This document shows, piece by piece, positions 27,444 through 39,590 of a stretch of 64,000 nt of DNA. The DNA is from Symsagittifera roscoffensis (taxonomy: Eukaryota > Xenacoelomorpha > Acoela > Convolutidae): positions 97,887,705-97,951,704 of the forward strand of contig NC_087062.1 in the NCBI RefSeq assembly GCF_963678635.1, written 5' to 3'. The position numbers were made by a program, and so were the translations under genes. The number at the start of each line of letters is the position of its first letter. The stretch's first letter is position 1. Under the pieces are notes generated by a model. The model was given only the letters and a program-made list of their open reading frames with translations. It searched no databases and was not told where the DNA came from.

Positions 27444-30400
27444 TCACAAGAAAGTTGCAAAGAGGTGTTCGAATTTCTCGTAAATATCCTTTCCTGGAAT
27501 GCGATCGAACTTGACCTGCATCCAATCTCCGGTTAGTTCGTGCAGAGCCGAGTCCTGAATGACGTCATTGTCCTCTGGCACCAGTGGCACTTTCCTAGGT
27601 TTCCAGTATTTCACCTGAACATAAGTAATTATGAACCAAGCTGTCTTTATCGGAAAGTTGGATTTAAATTAAATTTAGGAAAGAAAATGATGACACGGCC
27701 AACAGACTAAAATGTTTAAAAATGTTCAAAACTTTTATGAAATTTCGGACTTTCTGAAATTCAGCTTTTAAACAAAGATACCTCGGAAACTTTTCAAAAG
27801 ATTGAAATACTATAATCCGTTGTGTGAAAATAATTAAGTTCTTTCAAACATATTATATGAAAGTCTAAACAGGGCACACAGAGGCACCTGTTGTAATATA
27901 TCATCAAGCGAATATTAAATTTTGAGGTCTTTTGTTAGCTATTTAGAACCATCCTTATTAGGCAAATTTGCTGATAACAGACTAGAAAACTCCCGGACGA
28001 AATCATATGTGCATTCATACATTTTGATGCATTTCTGAATGCACTTAAGTATATATGCATTTTTTGAGTTCAATTAAAATTCATCTGCTAAAATTTACGC
28101 AAATAGCACTCTAAACATACGAACGTGCAAATGGCGCGAAAAAACCAGAGCTAAAACCAATCAGAAATACAATACGGTTGGCTTTGTATTTAAGTTGAAT
28201 ACCGAAAAACATACCAGAAACATAATCTCCAAAAATTAAAAGCAACGCATAAACAACAGCGGGTCTGCATTTTCAAAGTTTGCCTGTTATATAAAGGTAG
28301 GTGTTTCTGGTAGACCCCTAATAGGCATACAAAATGCCTTTCGTCTATCTCCCCCCGTATCATTAAATATCGTGATTCAACTTATGTATGAGTTTTGTTT
28401 GATATTGGAGAATTTAACTTTCTTTCATACTACTAAGCTAAGAAGGTTACCCTGTTGGTTGAACAAGAATCCGAAGCGTTACCTGAAGATGTTTGTTATT
28501 CACGACACGCAAACTAAGCTTCGAGAAACTGTCAGGATGTTGCAGGATTATCCCGTACTCAGATGAAAAAGCATTTCCACTGTAAGTGAGTTGTCTCCAA
28601 GTAAACGAAGCTCCACATTGCAGAAAAATAGAGACAAGAAGTTCGGACACATTTTCCAGCATCATATTTTGCAAACAAGAAAAGGAAGTATCATAACCCC
28701 ACGAGTCGTTGCAAGAAAACCTAATTTTTTGTTCGCTGATTGTGATGTTAGCTAACTTGGCCGCTTTCGCATACTTGGCATTTTTAACATTCATCGAAAG
28801 TGTCAAACAAGATTCCAATTTAAGTGCCAATGATTTGCGAGTAGCGTAAAACTTTCGTACAAAACTGATTGCAGGGTACATTTTCTGAAGTTTTTCGATG
28901 TACTCATTAATTCGAAATTTAACACTGAGGTGAAGCGCATAATCAACTGCGCTTTCTAGAATACCTTTGGTCTTTTTGATCAGTTCGAACTGCGGTTTTT
29001 TGTAACCAAGTGCTGCTGCATTCAAAAACTGTTGGTTTGAGGTCACAGCCGCACTGATAGGATGACTGATGCTAGGAGTAGATGACTTGGCGAGGTAAGT
29101 GAGATAGAGTTGTTTAATAAACAGAATCAAACTGATTTCAAAAGCTTCAAATCTCTGGGACTTTTTGGTATTGTCTGATGCTGAGTCTAAAGCATAAAAT
29201 AAATTTCAATACTTATCAAAATCAAGTTAAATTGAAAACTCTTTTGAGCGTCGAAAATTGTCGGAAAAACCAATTATCCGAAGTATTTATGTCTGATCCA
29301 ACAAGCGAACAAACGCCAGAAGCACTTTATTTTAAAAAGTTTTTAAAAAAATACCTCTACGGAAAATAATCATCAGTCTTCTGACATTCTTGTTTCCAGT
29401 TGGCTGTCCTATTCAATACATGCATGACGCTTACCAAAACCAAGACAATCAGCAAAATGAGCTTCAAATTTCAAAAACCCAAACTTTGCAGGTAATATTT
29501 TGGATGAAATAACCTAAAAGCAACCAAACTAACTTGGCATGTAATAAAATTGAAAGTATGAAGTCAAATTGTGCACAACTTCTGCATTTCAAAAATTCTC
29601 GCGAAATATATTGAGTTGAAAAACTTCCAAAATCTCCTAAATTTTAAGTTTTATATTGCTATATAAAACAGAGCTTTTTCGGTTCATTTTATGAATTAAA
29701 AAAGCATCAATTGTGTTAATTTTTTACCAATCAGATATCAAAGCATCTGGTATTATACTACCAATGCTACCTCCTGCTTTGAAAGTACCCCAAAAAGTAA
29801 CAATCCCACATTCCACTTAGGTTGGAAAAACATTGCATCGTCCTATCACACTGCACTTCGATTGTGTAAATATACGTGATGCACATTGAGAATACATAAA
29901 AGGACGCAACAACAACGACAAAAATATCACCACACACCCGCTAAACCTTCGAAAAAAAACTGAAAACTTCTAAGCCGAACAAAATATCAATCGAAGCTCT
30001 GACCCCGCTCTCGCACAAATGCGAAAACTCGAAAAGCCCATTTAGGATTTTCTGAAAAAGGACGGATCTTCAGAAAAAAAACCAACTCTACTCTTACTTC
30101 TAGATGAACTAAAAATGGTTTTCTGAGCTCACCGGATACACTATGAAGACCCTATTTTGCCTTTCTCCGCCGCATGAAGGTTTGGACCAAAAAACAGCAT
30201 TTTTGACGCGTCTTCAGTTGAAAAAAATGCAGGTTGATCCAGCAAAAACGTCTGGTGTAAAATAACTCTAAGGGAGACTTGTCATCCCAAGCTTGGGCGT
30301 TCTCTACGCTAAATGTGCAGAAACTGTCATTGGATTTCAATTTATTACGTAGCACGTAGTATCTCACGAGCAAAATCTGCTAGCAAAGTGTTTACAGGAA

Positions 30401-33400
30401 TATAACCTAGTATCCAATTACAATACTCTTGCTAATCGCAAAGATAAAAAGTCACATAAACTTCAAACAAAGAATTTTTTTTCAAAAATTGCTTCAATTT
30501 TTGTGATATAAAAAATGAATTTTTTTCTAGGTAGTAGGAGGAGGAGATTGAATTAGGGTAAATAACTGCTGGAACAAAATCATAATTGCTTGAAAAACTC
30601 AAAATAACAGTACAATTCGATAAGAAACTCATTATCTCAACCATTTCTCCAGGTACGTGTCTCAAAAACGGGGAAAAAACCATGGTTTTTGGACTCTACT
30701 AATAGCAGGTACCAATCTAGGATTTTCTAAAGGATGAAGATTTTCACACAGAGGCGAAGTGAGGCTTCGCAACACTTGCGATACAGCAAAAACCTAGCTT
30801 AAGAAAAAAAAGACAAAAACTACTCGAATAAAGAGAGGCCTACAAAAATTTCAAAACTTTAAGTAGACGTCCGTTACGTCGAAAATAAATTCTTTGCCCT
30901 ACAAAAATATTTCTGCTAATTCAGTTCAAAAATTTGTTACGCTCCATCACATTTGAAAAACATAAGCAGTATTATAGCAAATCAAAAAATCAATGAACTC
31001 ACCGAAACCTGAAAAAATGATTGACAATTTTTGGTTATCTTTCAACTATCGAATTTCAAAGGAAACAAATATGAATTTAAAACTCTTTAATCAACAAGTA
31101 TCATTTATGATTAATATTTTTTCCACTAAGCTTAACCAATAACTGAAAACTCTCAAGGGATATTTTTTATTCCGCTGGGTTTTCTGATAATTCAAATCGA
31201 ATTTCAAAACTAAACGCTATTCAAGTCTTTTTGCGTCCAATGCACTTCTGCAATTGAAGGCCGTAAATTTCTAGGAAACACTCAGCACCTAAAAATTGTA
31301 ATCACTACGATCATTTCTATTTTAAAAATCTATTTTTGCGTTCAAATCAATTATTATAAGTTGATTGAGCCGATAAAACGTAAGAGTGAAAAAAATCGGC
31401 AAAATTAGAGTTGGTAAATTCACAAATTACAGAAAAACTTTGAACCCAGAGGAAAACTTTCAATGCCAATAACGATACAACGATGAATAACCGTGATAAA
31501 ATCAAATGAAAAGAAAGATCAAAAACTAAAAAAAAAACGTTAAAATCGTTTTTGTCAAAAGAATTTAATAAAATCGGAAAAAGGCCCAAAACGTCCGAAT
31601 CAAAATTAGCTGCACCATTAAAAACTTTACGAGGAATACTGGATATAAGCCGAAATTTTAAAAAAAATAGCCGGCAAAAATAAGCAGACAGACAGACAAA
31701 AGTCTAAATTAGCCGAAACGTTTCAGTTTGAAAAAAAAAAAACAAGAAGTCACGACTGGAATCGAACTCCCGGGCTTTGACATCAAGCAGGGGGTAACAG
31801 CGTCTGAGAACAAAGCTAGACCTTCATAAGAAATCGCGTTACGAGAACTGAGCCGAGAAAAATAAAAGACGCACGAGAGTCCAAAAAATTACAAAAAACT
31901 CAGGTTGGCAAAAAAACAGGCCCCCGGCGGGCTTCGAACACAAGCCTTTGCTGTCTCAAGCAAATGTGTTACCTCTGCGCCAGATCAACCCGATGGCTGA
32001 TTGATTTTGAATTTATAACTAGCAAACTGGAAAAGAAAGCCACTAACTCCAAAAAAAATTCCCTGTAAAACCACAACTTAAAAATTTCAAATTGTTGTCT
32101 GGAATCATTTTTCATTTGAGGAAAACAAGCCGCGAAACGCAACCGACAGAAATTACAAAAACTCAAAAGATAAACAACAAGCGGCAACTGAACCCTGAGA
32201 AAACTTGAATAATTTCCCGTACAACCGACAATATGCTGTCACGGAAGTTTTTTTACTTTTGATTCTATTTTAAGAATTTTAGCATTTGTTCGAACCGGAA
32301 TGAATCATAAAACTTATGCTTCCCGTGACACGACCCCAAATTAAGTCTCTAAGCCGATAAAAAATGAGCTGAAATCAAGTAAGTCCAACAAAATAACAGC
32401 AAAATATACGAAGTCAAGACTAGTAAAATTACAAATTGCAGGAGTAATTCAAAACACAAAAAGCAGCTAAATGAAAAATTGCGTATAAAAAAAATCTTCT
32501 ACGATGTGGCAACTAAGCCGACAAATCATAAGCAGACAAACCAATATTTTTTGGAAAAGAATATTTCCAGTTTGAAAGAAAAACAATTCCTGGTCAGATT
32601 CGAACCCACAAATTTTTCAAACAAGTTAAATCCGAAAAAAGTCTAAATTGCGATTTGTTAACCCTGCAAGTGTAATTAGAGTAAAATACTTAAATAAAAA
32701 AAACGCCTCTGCTTTGAAAACAAACCGACAAAAATAAAGCAGAAAAAAAATGGCCGCGACAACAAAATTTCCCAGAAAAATTTTCAATTTCTAACGAAAA
32801 AAAACAAGGTCCGGCTGTGACTCGAAACCGAGACCTTATAAGCCCAATACACACGCTCTACTACTAGACCAAAAAGCAATTCTGACAGATTTGTAGGAAA
32901 AGTTGTTAAATGGAAAAAGTCTAGTTACCGATAATAATTCACTTGCTTTGGCAATTAAAAAAGTCTGGAACATTCTTTCAATTTTTACACAGGCAAAGCT
33001 GAGATTCGCACCTCTTGCGATACAAAGTTGATTAGAATCAAACGGAAAAATTTGAAGAAAAAATTCAAAAAATCGTTTTTGTCAAAAAAAACTGTCAGAA
33101 AAGTGGTCTCAAGCAGTTGTGTCGCCTCTACTCCAGATGCGCCGGATGGTTCATTGTATTTGAATTTATAATTACCATTTGGTAACAAAGCCGAAAATAC
33201 CTGATCAGAAACCTTTCATGCCGAAAAAATGCAAAAAAATTCTTAACTAATAAAAAAATTTATGTCACTTTTCCCCCTCCAGAGCACACGCACGCACACA
33301 AACTTTTTTCGATCCCCGAACGGCGCAATAAGAAGCCACTAGGTCGATATAAATTAAGCCAAAACTTAATAACCCGATAAAAAAGACCCAAAATGAAAAA

Positions 33401-35950
33401 AAAATTGACAAATCGAGCTGATAAAATTACAACCAGTATTTAAAACAAATATCGATTCCGCCAGATTTTTCAAATGCTAAAACACCTAAAGCAGTTACAG
33501 TGAAAATTGTTTACAGCAAAAAAAAAACAATTCTTAGATCTGGCAACTAAGTCGACGAAACATAATAAGCAGACAAATAATAGGCCATTTTTTTGAACCG
33601 GAACATTTACCGTTAAAAAAAAGCAGGTCCTAGTCAGATTCAAACCCGAGGCCTTTAGCGCCCCAGGCGTATTTATTACCTCCAGGTTAAGTGTCTAAGA
33701 GACACTGAGAAATTTGAATTTATTGTGAACCAAGGTACTGAGTCCAGATGAGTCCTGTAGACAAAGTTGTTTACGGAAAAAAAAAGTCTAGTACCCGATT
33801 GCAATACCCTTGCGATAAGCAAGGGTATTGCAATCGGGTACTAGACTTTTTTTCCCGTAAACAACTTTGTTACGTTTACGGGGAAAAAACGCTTTACGGG
33901 ATAGATCTTTACAGTACTTTTTGGAAGGTTCTGGCTCAAATATTGCTTGTTTTGAAACTTTAAAACCCCAATTTGTAAAAGTTAAACAAAATAGGCAAAA
34001 AAGAGGCTGAATAAAGTGGACATTCCCAGAAGCAAAAAAGCTCAAAATTGGAGTTTCAAATTTCGTTCATAGGACGTGACAAGGTTGGAATTGTTTTTAA
34101 AAATTTTGTCATGGAAAAACTCAACTTTGCGGTTGTAGTACTATTGCTAATCCATACATTGCAATGGTATATAACAAACTAGATCTTAAAATGTCTACTT
34201 TACAAGATTTAATCAACTTGCCTTGAATTAAGCTTTCCGTCTTAGTGGATATATTTTTCCTTTGTCGAACTAGAGATATAATCATATCCTCCCGTTCGGT
34301 CAGCCGGCATATTATTCGATCGTCAAGAACTGTACATTGACACGCTAGCTTCATATGGGTAGCTTCTTTGCACATCTGAGAAAAGATTTCCTTGTTCAAA
34401 AAAGACTTTTGTGCTGACTTCAATTTTGTATGGACTATTTTGTTTTCATCGTGTTTCACTCTTGAATTTACGGATTCTTGAAAAGAAATTGCTTTTCTGA
34501 ACTTCAGTAATGAATCTATGTCTGACTTTTCAACAAAACTGGCATGTAGTTCATAGTCGAAACTTTCCAAATCTTTCGGCAAAACAACGTCCAAAGCTCC
34601 ATCGCGTTTGACCACCTCAAAAACGCTGGAATGGTGGAAATTAGAGCTTTGTACGTATAGGTCTCCCAGCAAAGTATGCTGCGTTTTACGAATCTTCCAG
34701 AATTTTCTCAGCTCTACAAGCTGGCCATAAAACTCACCATCACTTTTAGAGCTTAGCGATTGTCTCGATTTCAGCTGATTTGAAAACTTCGAGAGAAGTG
34801 AAATTGAGTTTGCAAAACTGGTTCGTTTCGCTACCGACAAAAACGAGGACGAATGCTGCGGATTGACAGGTTGGTTGTTTTGAGAGCTGTTTACAGATAC
34901 ATTGGCGTGGCACAAGTCAGAACTGAGACATTTTCTATCTTTCGCCAATTGCAGCACGTCAAATAAAACATTCATTTCTGTGAGAGCGTTTTGAACATTG
35001 AGTCTGACTGTGTTTAGAACACTTTTTGAGGTCTTTGAGGCTTTTGAATTACTGTCGGAAGTTTCGTCGAAGGTCAGCTCTCTTTTCAGAGGAGATATTA
35101 TTCCAGCGACAACTGCAGTTTCCGATTTATGAATCCACAACAATTGATTGGACGCGAAAACAAGCATAAGTGTTATTATACTTATAATTATAATTCTTAA
35201 TTTTGTAATTTTTGATAATAATTTAACAGTAAATTAATATAATTAAACAAATTGCGTTCAATCAATTGTGCAAATGACTACTTCATTTCCTTTGTCACTT
35301 TCTGACTCCGAAGCTTTCGAGCTCCCCCTTTTGCCTGATTCTCCCTGTTTCACACCTAAGAAAAGAAGAAAACTGAATCGAGGCAATTACTCATCACAGG
35401 GGAGCGTGGTGAAGTGGTTACGTCTCCGCCTCTCAATCGAAAGGTCGGACGATTGAGGCCCACCATGATCCGTGCTCGTTGCTTGAGAGTGAGGCAACAT
35501 CACCCAGCCCAAAAAATAAATAAAAAAGTTGCATGTAGAGACACAACAGCGGTTCTCCGTCAAAAGCTGAACAGCTTTCATGTTTTTCTTTTCTTTTACA
35601 GATAAATCGCCTTCAAAATTTATCCTAACGCAGTCAAAATTTATCCTAAAAAAAAACCGAAAAGGGCAGGCAACGGGATCAACAACAGACCCTCCAAGTG
35701 TTTTTCCGTTACCTTACACATAGGATGAAGTTACCGTATAATATTACTAATAACCTGTTAGCGGCGGCAGTGATGTTTCCCCGAAGTCTATCTGGGTGAG
35801 TATTTTGCTGAAGTGTTCTGCGAATGACTCCGGCGCTCTGTAGATCTCCTGTCCGTCGTATGTGACTTCCACAATCTGGTGTTCCTGGAGGGGCTCTAAG
35901 TCCACACGCATTGACTCCGACTGCACCGGAGAGACAGCCGAGTCTTCCAT
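27444..35950 (-). CDS. MED17: Mediator of RNA polymerase II transcription subunit 17
   Basis: MED17 is a core head-module subunit of Mediator, which links activators to RNA polymerase II in the nucleus. Exons inferred by homology, splice sites and phase: 35950-35755 (MEDSAV..., with VEVTYDGQEIYRAPES and LTQIDF as in the MED17 N-terminus), 35355 to about 35280 (acceptor TTCTTAG, acidic linker), about 35180 to 34204, 29186-28483, and 27614-27444 (stop TGA). Diagnostic stretches are QNALTEMNVLFDVL, LRKFWKIRKTQHTLLGDLY, FEVVKRDGALDVVLPKDLE and the C-terminal DWMQVKFDRIPGKDIYEKFE. The total of ~660-680 aa is close to the usual animal length. The exon 2-exon 3 junction is unresolved; the other phases agree. 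The third intron (34203-29187, 5.0 kb) is packed with SINEs. Confidence 0.88.
30741..30776. repeat. Short dispersed repeat ACACAGAGGCGAAG...CTTGCGATACA
   Basis: A phrase of the form CACAGRGRCGAAntGnGGCTTCGCAACAnnTGCGAT occurs here, in diverged form near 32988-33025 and again near 37325-37362. These copies probably mark one end of a SINE-like family spread through MED17 and its upstream flank. Confidence 0.5.
31600..33760 (-). repeat. Cluster of tRNA-derived SINE copies
   Basis: At least five copies lie in one orientation. Read on the minus strand, each has an RNA polymerase III B-box-like GGTTCGAATC or close variant, some preceded by an A-box-like TGGCGCAGAGGTAAC. tRNA-like parts are at about 31750-31832, 31919-31990, 32588-32612, 32806-32870 and 33623-33690. 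Shared body phrases (AAATAAGCAGACA, CAAAATATACGAAGTCAAG, TTTGAATTTATAA) lie between them. A body fragment recurs near 37930-38040. The cloverleaf stems are decayed, so none is a functional tRNA gene. Confidence 0.7.
33761..33870. repeat. Long near-perfect palindrome (52-bp arms, 5-nt loop)
   Basis: The left arm 33761-33813 (ACAAAGTTGTTTACGG ... CAATACCCTTGC) and right arm 33819-33870 are reverse complements apart from small differences in the A/T run, with loop GATAA. Diverged single arms occur near 30385-30430 and 32897-32945, so the palindrome looks like an inverted duplication of part of the local repeat family. Confidence 0.85.
35398..35480 (+). repeat. tRNA-derived SINE head in MED17 intron 1
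   Basis: GGGGAGCGTGGTGAAGTGGTTACG resembles a tRNA 5' half with an A-box, and a degenerate B-box follows (GGTCGGACGATTGAGG). It lies in plus orientation inside the first MED17 intron. The cloverleaf is incomplete, so it is not called a tRNA gene. Confidence 0.5.
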
Positions 35951-38900
35951 ACTCACTGTGTGGAATCAGAGCAGAACAGTGAAGAATACTCTGGTTCTCT
36001 CAGTCAGATATTATCACTCGCTCAGTGAACAATATATGGCTCGCTCAGCCGTTATCAATATCTGGAATAAGAGCCGAAAACATATCGATACAGGTGAGAA
36101 AAAAAAAGCTATTTACTACCACCCCCTATCAATATTTCAATTTTTTTCATTGTGGTTGAGGCAGAGCTCGGAAAATTGGTCGAACTAATACAAACAGATA
36201 ATCGAACTTTTTGATAATCGGCCTTCCTAACTGAGAAAATCATAAATGCTTCCACTGACCCTGATAAACAAATCAGAAGCACTTCACCAAAACTGACAAA
36301 AAAGGGCTATAAAATTAAAAGAAAAAATGAAACAGCCTGGAGAGGAAAACACAGCCAACGAAAGGTTGAAAAGTACAAAAAAATGAAACAAAAAAATGAT
36401 TAAAACTTTCGAATTTCGAAGAAAAAATATAGCAGGTTGACGCTATTTGAATTTCAAAAATCGACTTATTATTGAAACTTTTTGGCCCTTTTCCTCCCCC
36501 AACCCACCTGCGAAATTTTACTAGTAAACTGTCTGTTCGCTGTGTCCGATAGTTACAAAAGCTCGCATGCAGACTAATTAGGCCATGACAAACATATTTG
36601 GTCTTCATACTTTACCTTGTAAAACCCCTCGTTTCACCATAAAATTGATGCTTATGTGCGGTGGGAGGAAAAAGAAAAAAAGCCCATTTTTTACATAAAT
36701 AAACCCAATTTGAAAAAACACTGTATCAAAAGGTAAATTTTTTAATCCGCTGGGAATTCACAAAAAAAAAAGTTCATTTCCAAAACGTTTTTCGTGACCT
36801 TCACAATTTTTCTGTTCGATAGTAGAGTTTGCCTTCCCTATAAAAAAGGAAATTAAGTGAACTTAAAAAGAGTTAAAAACCGCGAAAACAAAATGAAAAT
36901 TGAGCTGAACCCACTTTAATACTTTTCATGAAAAAAAATATTCAAAACCTATAAAATTGAAACTCAATTCGATCTTTAACTTTAAAATTCAAGAAAAAGC
37001 AAATCATACTACGCCATTCAAAAGAACCAAAGGATAAAAACATTCCTTAACATATTTTCTCAAACCTCAGCGCTCCATGACCACAAAATGAACTGCACAG
37101 GCTTTACAAGCTCACCTCATTCAAAGCCAAAATACAAACAAAACAATTTGACTGAAAACAAACACAAATGTGCGATTAAGTATCTTAAAATAAAACTAAC
37201 ATGCTCGTTAGTTTGAAAACCCGGCACATATTTTACAACACAATCATCGCTAGCATGAACAAAATTCCTTCCATAAAATTAAACGTTTTATTTGAGAAAA
37301 AAATGATTTTTTAAATTCAAAATCTACAGAGACGAATTGCAGCTTCGCAACATATGCGATTTCATTCAAAAACAGCGTTTCAAGCTAGCAAGCAAAAAAC
37401 GAAGCCACAAAGTTGGCGTAAAATTCAAAAAAAATGTACTGGCAACAGCAGCAACATATCAGCTATAATTATTGACAAATCAAGTGACAGTGTGAAACTA
37501 ATAACTCTTGAGGCCTTACACATCAACATCAGGAAACCCGCCATTGATCATAAAGAGGAGTACCGCACACGCGAACTCGCCATCCTGGTGTAAACTTTTC
37601 ATTGTATCATCTGGTTTTGATGACTTGATAACCTGTTTTCATTCTTCTGTATTTTATTTGTCACGCCTCGTTTCATTTATATCTGTCATGTTTTCTATGT
37701 CATTTCTCATGTCTTGTTCTTTCCCTAGGTACATGAGGTTTGTACAATCAACTGTTTGATCTTTTTAGACGGATGATGATCTGTATTGATCGAAAGTGCT
37801 TTCAATTAAGTTCACGCATTGATTGTTTTTCCTGAGCGTCAAAAAAAGTTACAAAATATTTTAAAAAATTGTCTCGAATGAAGAAATGGGTTCCACTTGA
37901 AATGACGCAAAATTAGGTAACTAAACCGAAAGAATGTAAGCTGAAACCATTCAGACACAACAAAAATTTTAATGCCAAACAAACAACAGCAAAATATACA
38001 AAATCAACGTTACTAAAATTACAAATCACAGGAATAAACCTGTAAAAAAAACAGAAAATTTAACATAAGTTTCTTGAGGCACAAGAAAATTATGTGCCAC
38101 TATTACAACACAGCACAACTCTAGATTGGGCACTTTCGTCAAATTTGGTTAAATCTCCGCCTAGCCGAAAATAATCTTGCTACAAAATCCTGAATTTCTA
38201 TGCTTAAGATTTTTATGCTAAACTAAAACGATTGAACATCAATGAAGCGGCGCTCTTCTGATAACATTCATTCAGTACGGAGTTCTCGAAAAAAAATCAA
38301 ACAACTATGTAAATAAATTTCGAATCAGATTAATACTGGCAGGTTTGGAGTTTTCATTCAATATATTACCCAAAATTAAAATCATTTTGAGTTAATTTGC
38401 TCATATTTTTACAAAATAGATTAATTCAACATCATGTATAGATAGACATTTTTCTAATATGTTGAGAAACTTTTGTAACAGGTTATATAGGTAAAAATTT
38501 TGACTTTATTTTTAAGAAAGTTAGATTCAGCCTCGACGCTTTGAAACTTTTGAGTTACACAGGCAAGTTAACAAACGCAAAAGAAAAACTTGTAAATACG
38601 CTTTAAAAGATTTTGATTCAACGATCGAAAGCAAAATTTCAAGATAATGTAGACAGCGTACATAAATTATTTATAAAACCACATCTTAAAAAAGTGAAAA
38701 TTCAGATCATTCATTAACTGAGATACAAAACTATCAGATTTCCTTATGAAAAAAATAAATCAAGAAATTTTCCTAGCAATAAGACAAATGAAAAAACTCG
38801 AACGTCAAAAGACGAGAGAAATAATAGATTCATAGCTAGATATTCCACAAAGAGTACAGTTGCGGGGCATAGAAAATGCAATTATTTGATTTCAACGAAC

Positions 38901-39590
38901 AAATAAACTTACTTTTTACTCACGTTTTCAAGGCAATTTTTTAAGGCACAGGGTTGAAACTGTGGCAAATGATAGATAAAACTATTTGGACTTAACCGGG
39001 CCAAAATTTTTTTTTAAATTTTGCTATGAAGGCGTAAATTATCAAGTATATTAAAATTAAAACTAATTTTAGGAACCTTCAGCAAAAAAAATAGGCATTA
39101 AAATTGAAAGCAGCTTTTAGTTGGAAAACAATGATCGCAGGCGCTTCAAATAAAACGTGGAAGACATCTGTGTGCGTCAGCCATTGTTTTTATAGCCTGA
39201 AAGAACAGACTAGAAATTGAAATTATTTGAATTTTCAGAGCAAGTATGCAGGATATCATACGTCTGACACTAGATTTCTCAAGCTCGAATTTGCTTGAGT
39301 TGATAAACGATCTCAACTCACCTCAACATTCGTGTATTCAAAACACTTTGCATTCCATTTGATCTTCGCTTCTTTGAAAAAGTGTTCTCACATTGAATAT
39401 ATTTAATTTATTCATTTAGTTTATCTAACTTTGCTACTGTAACGATAGATTTAAATGAACTGCTTTCAATGACAAGTACACTTCTCGTTATCAAATTGTT
39501 TTAACATCATTGTTTTTTTAAATATTCGCAGCCAATTGTAAAAATCACTTGTTGATTTCGAAAGCAGTTCAAATTTAGATATTGCATATT
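35951..39590. other. Intergenic region between MED17 and REXO1
   Basis: AT-rich DNA upstream of MED17 and downstream of REXO1. It contains a hAT-like MITE fragment (about 36485-36690), a short repeat near 37325-37362 and a SINE-body fragment near 37930-38040. The remaining ORFs are short and unsupported. I see no RNA gene. Confidence 0.5.
36485..36690. mobile_element. Internal fragment of the hAT-like MITE family
   Basis: It shares the ordered phrases CCACCTG, AAATTTTA, ATGACAAACATATTTGGTCT, TTCAT and CACTCG or CCCTCG, ACCATAAAATT with the interior of copy 2 (about 2185-2350). Neither terminal inverted repeat is preserved. Confidence 0.65.

Larger units (their letters stand above)
29187..34203. 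other. Large MED17 intron, repeat-rich
   Basis: This 5-kb intron has donor GTAAAG and acceptor TTTAG, with the joined codon T+AC in phase. It is AT-rich and contains the SINE cluster and palindrome listed separately. No independent gene was found in it. Confidence 0.7.

Noticed and set aside
31750-33690. Functional tRNA genes in the MED17 intron
   Set aside because: B-box sequences are present but acceptor and T-stems do not pair; they fit SINE heads.
35274-35456. Plus-strand ORF with an NLS-like PKKRRK stretch
   Set aside because: It is antisense to the acidic MED17 exon 2 and its polypyrimidine acceptor, then enters a SINE; the minus-strand reading fits MED17 in phase.
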